Source of the DNA: an uncultured Bacillaceae bacterium
Lineage (GTDB): Bacteria; Bacillota; Bacilli; Bacillales; Caldibacillaceae
Length of the DNA stretch: 5,891 nt
Reading direction: 5' to 3'
Assembly: GCA_937934645.1 (NCBI GenBank)
Contig: CALGYZ010000025.1
Coordinates: 1 to 5,891, forward strand
In this document: in pieces, positions 1 through 4,710 of the stretch
Layout of the letters: the number at the start of each line of letters is the position of its first letter
Position numbering within the stretch: position 1 is the stretch's first letter
Made by a program: the position numbers and the translations under genes
Notes under the pieces: model-generated
Told to the model about the DNA's origin: nothing
Database searches by the model: none
Seen by the model: the letters and a program-made list of their open reading frames with translations, nothing else

Positions 1-35
1 TTACACTTCGATTGTTATTTTTTTCACAATAATTC

Positions 36-51
36 TGTGGAAAATTTCACA
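36..51. promoter_or_regulatory. Crp/Fnr/ArcR-type operator palindrome
   Basis: The plus strand reads TGTGG-N6-TCACA, which matches the Crp/Fnr-type consensus TGTGA-N6-TCACA at 9 of 10 half-site positions. It lies beyond the terminator of the minus-strand ArcR-like gene, so it is unlikely to serve that gene. It more likely belongs to the promoter of a minus-strand gene that starts off the left edge. On the minus strand a weak -10 (AACAAT, positions 16 to 11) would place the site centre roughly 40 bases upstream of a start near position 3, the usual distance for class II activation. The adjacent regulator keeps the Arg-Glu pair that reads TGTGA half-sites. Bacillus Fnr uses the same consensus and is an alternative binder. 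The match is seen; the binder and target are inferred. Confidence 0.5.
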
Positions 52-87
52 CCTTACGTACCGGTTTTCCGCAATGTTTTTTTAAAT

Positions 88-125
88 AAAAAAGCGTTTG
101 CCGGCTGATCCCAACCGGTAAACGC
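88..125 (-). terminator. Rho-independent terminator of the arcR-like gene
   Basis: An 11-bp stem pairs 94-104 with 115-125 (GCGTTTGCCGG with CCGGTAAACGC, one G-U pair) around a 10-base loop. On the minus strand it is followed by six T (positions 93 to 88). It starts 58 bases after the stop codon of the minus-strand regulator. No T-run follows it on the plus strand, so it works in the minus direction only. Confidence 0.88.
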
Positions 126-183
126 CTGGAATAAAATGTAAGTTATAAAAATATAATTAAAGATTAAATAATTGCAAACCGGA

Positions 184-873
184 TTATTGAACCTTTTCCA
201 AAAAATAATCCGCATCATGGATGCGTATTTTCCGTGATTCCATTGATAAAAGTCCGTCACATTTTAATTCTCTGAAAACATTGGATGCCGTTTCCCTGCA
301 AGTTCCGGAGATTTTCGCAATCTCAGTAATGGTGATCGGCACATTAATTAAAATATCATCTCCTTCAGCCCTTCCGAAATTATACATTAAATAAGTCACC
401 GACTGTTCCACACGGTCCTGCGCATTTTTGGTCGTAATCGCCTGCAGGCGTCTTTCGTGCTGCTCCAATATTTTTGACAACCGGTGAATAATATAAAGCA
501 GTTGTTCATTATTTCTCCTGATTAATTTTTCGAATGTTCGTGTCGGGATATAATATACAGAAATATCCGTTAAGGCATAAGCATCCAGATGATAATATTT
601 GTCTTCAAACATTCCGCCGTAAGGAAATAAATCATAGGGCCTGATGTAATCCACATAAAGCATGCTTGCATCCGCATTTGTTCTCTCCAGCTTCACATAG
701 CCCTTAGTTAAGAAATAAATCCTTTCCCTCGGATCACCGACAGTAAACAACAATTGATTTTTCTTATATGTGCGCTGAAATAAATTGCTTTTAAATTCCT
801 CCAAATCTTCATCTGATAAAAAGGAAAGTACTTCAAAGTTTTCCAAGTCACTGACTGTTCTTTTGACTTTCAT
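184..873 (-). CDS. arcR: Crp/Fnr-family transcriptional regulator, ArcR-like
   Basis: A 229-residue DNA-binding regulator of the Crp/Fnr superfamily. Residues about 15-120 form the cyclic-nucleotide-binding-type beta-roll, about 120-150 the dimerisation helix, and about 155-225 the winged helix-turn-helix. The recognition helix, residues 190-204, contains C-R-E-T (R193, E194), equivalent to Arg180 and Glu181 of E. coli Crp, which read TGTGA half-sites; the Crp Arg185 position is Asn198. The only cysteines are 192 and 205, so there is no Fnr iron-sulfur cluster, and the Crp cAMP-binding R-S motif is absent. Stretches such as LFP..MF, ALTD and DRV resemble staphylococcal ArcR, the activator of the arginine deiminase operon. 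The start is supported by GGGAGTGA at 885-878. It is divergent from gdhA and has its own terminator, so it is probably monocistronic. The superfamily is certain; the ArcR name is a similarity call from memory, since no arc enzyme genes are in view. Confidence 0.85.
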   Translation of the reverse strand: MKVKRTVSDLENFEVLSFLSDEDLEEFKSNLFQRTYKKNQLLFTVGDPRERIYFLTKGYVKLERTNADASMLYVDYIRPYDLFPYGGMFEDKYYHLDAYALTDISVYYIPTRTFEKLIRRNNEQLLYIIHRLSKILEQHERRLQAITTKNAQDRVEQSVTYLMYNFGRAEGDDILINVPITITEIAKISGTCRETASNVFRELKCDGLLSMESRKIRIHDADYFLEKVQ

Positions 874-896
874 TCGATCACTCCCGGAATATAGTA

Positions 897-911
897 TTGG
901 AAGCGATTACA
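897..911. promoter_or_regulatory. CcpA-binding catabolite responsive element (cre)
   Basis: The 15 bases TTGGAAGCGATTACA match the Bacillus cre consensus WTGNAANCGNWNNCW at every specified position. The site lies 24 bases upstream of the arcR-like start codon and about 65 bases downstream of the proposed transcription start. In Bacillus, CcpA bound downstream of a promoter usually represses by blocking it. This predicts that glucose represses the regulator and, through it, arginine fermentation. The match is seen; CcpA binding is inferred. Confidence 0.7.
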
Positions 912-950
912 CCGCAAATAGTAAATAGTTGGGTTCTGTTGTTTTCCCCC

Positions 951-967
951 GGCACTATTTAAGTGCC
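951..967 (-). other. Hairpin near the 5' end of the arcR mRNA
   Basis: A perfect 6-bp stem, GGCACT (951-956) with AGTGCC (962-967), encloses a 5-base loop. On the minus strand it would begin only a few bases after the transcription start expected from the -10 box at 982-977. Such 5'-terminal stem-loops can stabilise Bacillus mRNAs. No T-run follows on either strand, so it is not a terminator. It could also be a protein-binding dyad. Confidence 0.45.
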
Positions 968-976
968 TCCCTATTT

Positions 977-982
977 ATTATA
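977..982 (-). promoter_or_regulatory. Candidate arcR promoter -10 box
   Basis: The minus strand reads TATAAT at 982-977, a perfect -10 hexamer about 105 bases before the arcR-like start codon. Hexamers 16 to 18 bases upstream are poor -35 matches (ATGAAA at a spacing of 17), so the promoter may be weak or need an activator. The predicted start is near 970. Confidence 0.4.
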
Positions 983-1196
983 AATAATATTGATAAGGAT
1001 TTCATTTTCGGTATAAAAATGATACTGGACCATAATCACAAATGTAAAAAATGATTCCTACCAGACACAAAATATTCCTTTTTATTTAAGTATCTGTTAA
1101 TAATAAACTGCTCCGGAGCCGAAAATATGACAAATCGTTACAGGAAATGATGCATAACAGTTGATTAAAGGCTTTTTGAATTTTTTTCGTCATTTT

Positions 1197-1225
1197 TTGA
1201 CAATCTAACCATAAAGTCATATATG
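1197..1225 (+). promoter_or_regulatory. Candidate distal sigma-A promoter toward gdhA
   Basis: A perfect -35 TTGACA (1197-1202) is followed after 17 bases by TATATG (1220-1225), a 4 of 6 match to the -10 box. If used it would give a gdhA leader of about 280 bases that contains the CodY-like box and both inverted repeats. Confidence 0.4.
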
Positions 1226-1327
1226 AAAAAAGAAAAATTGTAGTTCCCACTGTTTTTTAATAAAACAGGAAAAACAGCCTGGTTCAAATGTTTGTGATAA
1301 CATTCGCTCCTATGTACAAGGATAGAA

Positions 1328-1342
1328 AATTTTCATAGAATA
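1328..1342. promoter_or_regulatory. CodY-like box upstream of gdhA
   Basis: The 15 bases AATTTTCATAGAATA match the CodY consensus AATTTTCWGAAAATT at 12 positions, including the whole first half. CodY senses branched-chain amino acids and GTP and controls nitrogen metabolism genes in Firmicutes. The site is about 170 bases before the gdhA start and 40-80 bases upstream of the proximal promoter candidates. Three mismatches in an AT-rich region could arise by chance. Confidence 0.3.
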
Positions 1343-1379
1343 TACGGATATTGTCATATTTTGTACTATTCATTTCATT

Positions 1380-1436
1380 TTGATATCAATTTTATCGAAT
1401 AATTATATTGATTAGATAATTTAATGATAATACAAT
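1380..1436 (+). promoter_or_regulatory. Candidate proximal gdhA promoters (two overlapping)
   Basis: Two tandem sigma-A-like promoters overlap here. One has TTGATA (1380-1385), an 18-base spacer and TATATT (1404-1409). The other has TTGATT (1408-1413), a 17-base spacer and TACAAT (1431-1436), giving a start near 1443 and a leader of about 70 bases. The second has the better -10 context and is my preferred gdhA promoter, but the region is AT-rich and the choice is not certain. Confidence 0.45.
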
Positions 1437-1446
1437 GATTTTATCA
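1425..1446. repeat. Inverted repeat TGATAA-N10-TTATCA over the gdhA -10
   Basis: A perfect 6-bp inverted repeat pairs 1425-1430 with 1441-1446 across 10 bases. It brackets the proposed -10 box (1431-1436) and start site of gdhA, a typical repressor position. Short AT-rich arms could occur by chance. Confidence 0.3.
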
Positions 1447-1466
1447 AAAAGACTAAATATTTTTTT

Positions 1467-1492
1467 AATTCACACCAAACGAATTGTGAATT
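1467..1492. repeat. Inverted repeat AATTCACA-N10-TGTGAATT before gdhA
   Basis: A perfect 8-bp inverted repeat pairs 1467-1474 with 1485-1492 across a 10-base spacer, ending 5 bases before the gdhA ribosome binding site (AAGAAGGGTGA, 1497-1507). In DNA it may be an operator; the arms are TTCACA and TGTGAA, Crp/Fnr-like half-sites in everted order. In RNA it would form a hairpin just 5' of the ribosome site. The right arm also sits in GAATT-GTG-AATTC (1481-1493). Confidence 0.55.
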
Positions 1493-1513
1493 CCGTAAGA
1501 AGGGTGAAGTAAT

Positions 1514-2893
1514 ATGATCACATCGGAAAAAGTGAGTAATGATTTAAATATAGCCAAAGAATATGTCAACCGGGTTTTTGAAATTGTCAAACAAAAAAAT
1601 CCGCATGAAGTTGAATTTCTTCAGGCGGTTCAGGAAATATTTGAATCTTTAATCCCGCTTTTTGCAAAAGAACCTAACTATATTAAACAATCGATTTTAG
1701 AGCGTGTTGTTGAACCGGAAAAACTGTTCATTTTCCGTGTTCCATGGATGGATGATCAAGGCAGAGTGCAGGTTAACCGCGGTTTCCGCATTCAATTTAA
1801 TAGTGCGCTCGGTCCCTATAAGGGCGGGATCCGTTTCCATCCATCCGTCAACTGTAGCATAATCAAATTTCTCGGATTTGAACAAACATTTAAAAATGCA
1901 TTAACGGGCCTGCCGATCGGCGGGGGAAAAGGCGGAGCGGATTTTGATCCAAAGGATAAGTCCGACGCGGAAATTATGCGGTTTACCCAAAGTTTCATGA
2001 CTGAACTTTTCCGTTATATCGGACCGGATATCGACGTACCGGCCGGGGATATCGGAGTCAGCCAGAAAGAAATCGGTTATATGTTCGGCCAGTATAAACG
2101 GCTAAAAGGTGCCTTTGAAGCAGGAGTTTTGACAGGTAAAAGCGTAGGGTACGGCGGAAGTCTGGGCCGTAAAGAAGCAACCGGTTACGGACTTATCTAT
2201 TTTGTCCAGGAAATGTTAAAGGAGCACGGACTGGATTTTAACGGTTCCAATGTAATTGTGTCCGGTTCCGGAAATGTCGCTATTTACGCCATGGAAAAAG
2301 CCGTGCAATTCGGAGCTAAAGTTGTTGCCTGCAGTGATTCGAACGGATATATATACGATCCGGACGGAATCAAAGTGGAAACCGTAAAGCAAATTAAAGA
2401 AGTAGAAGGAAAACGCATCCGTGAATATATTGAATACCATCCCAATGCGGAGTATCATGAAGGGTGCTCCGGAATTTGGGCTGTTCCTTGCGATATCGCA
2501 CTTCCCTGTGCAACACAAAACGAAATAAATAAAGAAGCGGCAAAAACACTCGTGAAAAACGGCGTGAAAGCAGTCGGTGAAGGAGCAAATATGCCTTCTA
2601 CGCTCGAAGCCATGGAAGTCTTTTTAAACAGCGGTATTCTCTTTGCCCCGGGTAAAGCAGCGAATGCAGGAGGGGTAGCTGTATCAGCTCTGGAAATGTC
2701 GCAAAACAGCTCCCGCCTCGCCTGGTCTTTCGAAAAAGTCGACCGGAAACTGCAAGAAATCATGCATAACATCTATAAAATAAGTAAAGAAGCAGCGAAC
2801 GAATACGGCCAACCCGGTAATCTGATCGTCGGTGCCAATATCGCCGGGTTCAAAAAAGTTGCTGACGCCATGATTGCCCAAGGGGTTGTATAA
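1514..2893 (+). CDS. gdhA: NADP-specific glutamate dehydrogenase
   Basis: A cytoplasmic enzyme that interconverts glutamate with 2-oxoglutarate and ammonia; NADP-type enzymes mainly assimilate ammonia. The 459 residues are full length for the hexameric bacterial NADP family (E. coli GdhA is 447) and similarity to it runs end to end. Visible landmarks are PYKGG (K103), FKNAL (K127) and the family signature LPIGGGKGG with catalytic K139, matching E. coli K92, K116 and K128; PAGDIGV at 176-182 with D179; the nucleotide-binding loop SGSGNVA at 250-256; and ALPCATQNE, EGANMP, FAPGKAANAGGVA and the C-terminal GANIAGFKKVADAM. Cys114 replaces the leucine E. coli has in VNLSILKFLGFEQ. The start has AAGAAGGGTGA 6-7 bases upstream. 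The gene is monocistronic, divergent from the ArcR-like gene and ended by a strong terminator. The NAD enzymes of B. subtilis (RocG, GudB) are a different subfamily. Confidence 0.96.
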   Translation: MITSEKVSNDLNIAKEYVNRVFEIVKQKNPHEVEFLQAVQEIFESLIPLFAKEPNYIKQSILERVVEPEKLFIFRVPWMDDQGRVQVNRGFRIQFNSALGPYKGGIRFHPSVNCSIIKFLGFEQTFKNALTGLPIGGGKGGADFDPKDKSDAEIMRFTQSFMTELFRYIGPDIDVPAGDIGVSQKEIGYMFGQYKRLKGAFEAGVLTGKSVGYGGSLGRKEATGYGLIYFVQEMLKEHGLDFNGSNVIVSGSGNVAIYAMEKAVQFGAKVVACSDSNGYIYDPDGIKVETVKQIKEVEGKRIREYIEYHPNAEYHEGCSGIWAVPCDIALPCATQNEINKEAAKTLVKNGVKAVGEGANMPSTLEAMEVFLNSGILFAPGKAANAGGVAVSALEMSQNSSRLAWSFEKVDRKLQEIMHNIYKISKEAANEYGQPGNLIVGANIAGFKKVADAMIAQGVV

Positions 2894-2896
2894 TTC

Positions 2897-2949
2897 AAAA
2901 AAAGGCTGCAGTCTTAAGGATTTTACCTTAAGCTGCAGCCTCTTCTTTT
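2897..2949. terminator. Bidirectional terminator between gdhA and tyrS
   Basis: A 15-bp stem pairs 2903-2911 and 2913-2918 with 2927-2941, perfect except for one unpaired T at 2912, around an 8-base loop (2919-2926). On the plus strand it is followed by CTTCTTTTT; on the minus strand by seven T (2903 to 2897). It begins 4 bases after the gdhA stop and about 90 bases after the tyrS stop, so it should stop both convergent transcripts. Confidence 0.92.
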
Positions 2950-3038
2950 TGACGGCCAATGGATTAAAATAATTCGTCTTTCCTTTCCCCGGTTTTTGAA
3001 AACAATGTGTAAGATCTTTCCTGAAAAGTACAAGCCGC

Positions 3039-4298
3039 TTATTCCGTAACAATTAAAAAGTATTTTTTCTTTCCTCTTCTTATAATTGTATATTTTTGCT
3101 CGATCCGGTCGGCGTCAGAAAGCTCATAGCCGATATCCGTAATGCGGTCTCCGTTAATGTAAATGGCGCCATTCTTTATATCTTCACGGGCCTGGCGTTT
3201 TGACGGTGAAATATTTGCATTCACGAGCAATTCAACCAATTTAATATTTTTTTCCGTATTCGTGTATGATGGAACATCTTTGAAACCTTGAGCAATTTCC
3301 TGTCCGGTCAACTCTTTAATATTGCCGCTGAACAAAGCTTCGGAAATCCGGATCGCCTGTTGCAGTGCCTCTTCCCCGTGTACTAGTCTGGTCATGTCTT
3401 CCGCCAGTGCTTTTTGGGCCAGCCGTTTTTCCGGTTGTTCTTCTGTCGCTTTCGCCAACTCCTCAATTTCTTCATGGGATAAAAATGTAAAATACTTTAA
3501 ATACTTAACAACATCCCGGTCATCCGTATTAATCCAGAACTGGTAAAACTCATACGGGGTTGTTTTTTCCGGATCCAGCCAGACCGCATTTCCTTCGGTT
3601 TTGCCGAATTTTGTGCCGTCTGCTTTTGTCACTAGCGGAACGGTAAAGCCGAATGCTTTTGCATTTTCATGGTTTTTCCGGATCAGTTCAAGCCCGGCGG
3701 TAATATTCCCCCACTGATCGCTTCCTCCGATTTGCAGACGGCAGTTTTCTTCTTCATACAACTTTAAAAAGTCCATCGACTGTAGAATCATGTAGCTGAA
3801 TTCCGTAAAAGAAATTCCCTTCTCCAGACGGGACTGGACCGTTTCTTTTGCAAGCATATAGTTCACACCGAAATGTTTTCCGATATCCCGCAAAAATGTA
3901 ATCACATCCAGGCTTCCGGTCCAATCATAGTTATTGGCAAGTATGGCCGGATTTTCCTGGGATTCAAAATCAAGAAAGCGGGAGAGCTGGTTTTTAATTT
4001 TTTCAGCCCACTCGGCTACGGTTTCCTTTTCATTCAACGTACGTTCCGCTTTCTTCCCGCTCGGATCACCAATAAGACCCGTTGCCCCGCCGACAAGGGC
4101 GATCGGCTGGTGTCCGGCCAGTTGAAATCTTCTCAACGTCAGGATGGGAAGAAGATGCCCGACGTGAAGACTATCTGCCGTGGGGTCAAAACCGCAGTAA
4201 AGTTTGATCTTTTCTTCCGATAATAATTTCTTCAAACCTTCTTCATCGGTACATTGATTAATTAAGCCTCTGTATTGTAAATCCTGCATTAAATCCAT
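3039..4298 (-). CDS. tyrS: Tyrosyl-tRNA synthetase
   Basis: A cytoplasmic homodimeric class I synthetase that charges tRNA-Tyr with tyrosine. With the start at 4298 it has 419 residues, the same length as the G. stearothermophilus enzyme, and the numbering matches: Tyr34, Cys35, Asp38, the HIGH motif as HVGH (45-48), Tyr169, Asp176, Gln195 and the KMSKS-equivalent KFGKT (230-234). Residue 51 is proline, whereas G. stearothermophilus has Thr51. The C-terminal S4-type RNA-binding domain spans about 350-419 (SPSKRQAREDI, then GAIYINGDR). An in-frame TTG at 4313 would add five residues but lies inside the ribosome binding site, so the ATG at 4298 is chosen. A T-box leader precedes the gene, and it shares a bidirectional terminator with gdhA. 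This is the TyrS type; the divergent TyrZ type is excluded by the motifs and by the match to the G. stearothermophilus sequence. Confidence 0.97.
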   Translation of the reverse strand: MDLMQDLQYRGLINQCTDEEGLKKLLSEEKIKLYCGFDPTADSLHVGHLLPILTLRRFQLAGHQPIALVGGATGLIGDPSGKKAERTLNEKETVAEWAEKIKNQLSRFLDFESQENPAILANNYDWTGSLDVITFLRDIGKHFGVNYMLAKETVQSRLEKGISFTEFSYMILQSMDFLKLYEEENCRLQIGGSDQWGNITAGLELIRKNHENAKAFGFTVPLVTKADGTKFGKTEGNAVWLDPEKTTPYEFYQFWINTDDRDVVKYLKYFTFLSHEEIEELAKATEEQPEKRLAQKALAEDMTRLVHGEEALQQAIRISEALFSGNIKELTGQEIAQGFKDVPSYTNTEKNIKLVELLVNANISPSKRQAREDIKNGAIYINGDRITDIGYELSDADRIEQKYTIIRRGKKKYFLIVTE

Positions 4299-4305
4299 TT
4301 CTATA

Positions 4306-4311
4306 CCCTCC
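4306..4311 (-). promoter_or_regulatory. tyrS ribosome binding site
   Basis: The minus strand reads GGAGGG at 4311-4306, seven bases before the ATG at 4298. This settles the start codon, because the upstream in-frame TTG at 4313-4311 overlaps the site itself. Confidence 0.9.
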
Positions 4312-4327
4312 AAATTTCTTTAAGCTC

Positions 4328-4356
4328 AAAAAAATCCCTTCGATTATTCGAAGGGA
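4328..4356 (-). terminator. T-box regulatory terminator of tyrS
   Basis: A perfect 9-bp stem pairs 4335-4343 with 4348-4356 (minus strand TCCCTTCGA with TCGAAGGGA) around a 4-base loop, followed on the minus strand by seven T (4334 to 4328). Its 5' arm supplies the UCCC used by the competing antiterminator, so it acts as a switch inside the tyrS leader, 30 bases before the start codon. Confidence 0.93.
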
Positions 4357-4564
4357 CGATTGCTCGTGGTACCACCCAACTTGAGGAATATTTTCCTCCA
4401 CTCATTTCGTTAACGGTTTCTTCCGTCCACTGCTACTGAATCCAATGAAATCGTTCACAGTGAAAGCTCACGGATGTAATTCATTTTCCTTTATGTATCG
4501 GTTTTCACCAGCCACCGACTCTCTGGAAACAGGGAAAGGAAAACTACTGAATCCGATCACAGCC
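4328..4564 (-). promoter_or_regulatory. T-box riboswitch (tRNA-Tyr sensing) of tyrS
   Basis: A leader RNA that binds uncharged tRNA-Tyr and then reads through into tyrS. Stem I has a basal helix CGGAU/AUCCG (4555-4551 with 4475-4471) and an upper helix of nine pairs (4543-4535 with 4492-4484). Between them is the specifier loop, with AGUA on one side and GAAUUACAUC on the other; the specifier is UAC (4478-4476), a tyrosine codon. Stem II closes with CACUG/CAGUG (4462-4458 with 4432-4428) and has its own GAA/AGUA S-turn. Stem III is GAGGAA-N4-TTCCTC (4398-4383). The antiterminator has GGG-UGGUACC-ACG (within 4378-4361) pairing with CGUCCC; the UGGU bulge fits an ACCA tRNA 3' end, as expected for discriminator A73. 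The 5' limit is approximate. Confidence 0.95.
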
Positions 4565-4585
4565 TTTATTCAATTTACAAAATAT

Positions 4586-4613
4586 ATTTAACATATTATA
4601 GGGAAGATGTCAA
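4586..4613 (-). promoter_or_regulatory. Candidate promoter of the tyrS T-box transcript
   Basis: The minus strand has a perfect -35 TTGACA (4613-4608), then after 16 bases TTAAAT (4591-4586), a 4 of 6 match to the -10 box, which would start transcription about 15 bases before stem I. A perfect TATAAT at 4600-4595 is the other candidate -10, but it lacks a good -35. The promoter region is well placed; the exact hexamers are uncertain. Confidence 0.5.
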
Positions 4614-4677
4614 ACGTTGAAAAAATTTGTTTACAAACTATTTTCAAAAAACATAGTAACAGAAAAAAGAAATCGTA

Positions 4678-4686
4678 TGTTATAAT
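4678..4686 (+). promoter_or_regulatory. Extended -10 promoter of the penicillin-binding protein gene
   Basis: TG (4678-4679), one base, then a perfect TATAAT (4681-4686), 24 bases before the start codon. No good -35 lies 16-18 bases upstream, which is common for extended -10 promoters. The transcription start would be near 4693, leaving a leader under 20 bases that still includes the ribosome site GGGAGGG (4698-4704). Confidence 0.6.
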
Positions 4687-4710
4687 CAATTTGATTCGGG
4701 AGGGTTGGAT

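Larger units (their letters stand above)
874..1513. other. 640-base divergent intergenic region
   Basis: An AT-rich region between two divergent genes with no convincing coding sequence; the open frames in it are under 20 codons and lack ribosome binding sites. It holds a cre site and leader hairpin near arcR, three candidate gdhA promoters, a CodY-like box and two inverted repeats, listed separately. The stretch from about 1020 to 1195 shows nothing I can name beyond a 10-base palindrome GCTCCGGAGC at 1110-1119. The length is large for two single promoters and suggests multi-input control or long leaders. Confidence 0.8.

Noticed and set aside
1..80. Minus-strand frame ending in TAA at 3-1
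   Set aside because: About 26 codons after an in-frame stop with no ATG or ribosome site; the stretch is better read as promoter DNA with a Crp-type site.
54..260. Minus-strand open frame of 68 codons overlapping the end of the arcR-like gene
   Set aside because: It overlaps a well-supported gene in another frame, runs through the terminator hairpin, and has no ribosome site or family resemblance.
966..1007. Minus-strand 16-codon peptide frame upstream of arcR
   Set aside because: No ribosome site, and the TATAAT promoter box lies inside it, so it would largely be upstream of the transcript.
1019..1054. Plus-strand mini-frame of 11 codons in the arcR-gdhA intergenic region
   Set aside because: No ribosome binding site and too short to distinguish from chance.
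1250..1268. CTGTTTT/AAAACAG hairpin as a terminator or attenuator
   Set aside because: The stem is AT-rich and weak, and no T-run follows it on either strand.
1291..1308. TGTGATAACATTCGCT as a Crp/Fnr site
   Set aside because: The second half-site matches only 3 of 5 bases.
1380..1389. TTGATATCAA as an Fnr box
   Set aside because: The two half-sites lack the four-base spacer of TTGAT-N4-ATCAA.
2216..3052. Minus-strand open frames opposite gdhA and across the terminator
   Set aside because: Antisense shadows of gdhA; the translations are low-complexity and Phe/Leu/Ser-rich, with no family match, and one crosses the bidirectional terminator.
3873..4223. Plus-strand open frame of 116 codons opposite tyrS
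   Set aside because: Antisense shadow of a strongly conserved gene, without a ribosome site or recognisable domain.
4299..4313. TTG start at 4313 for tyrS, adding MEGIE
   Set aside because: The TTG overlaps the GGAGGG ribosome site; the ATG at 4298 has correct spacing and gives the family's N-terminus and length.
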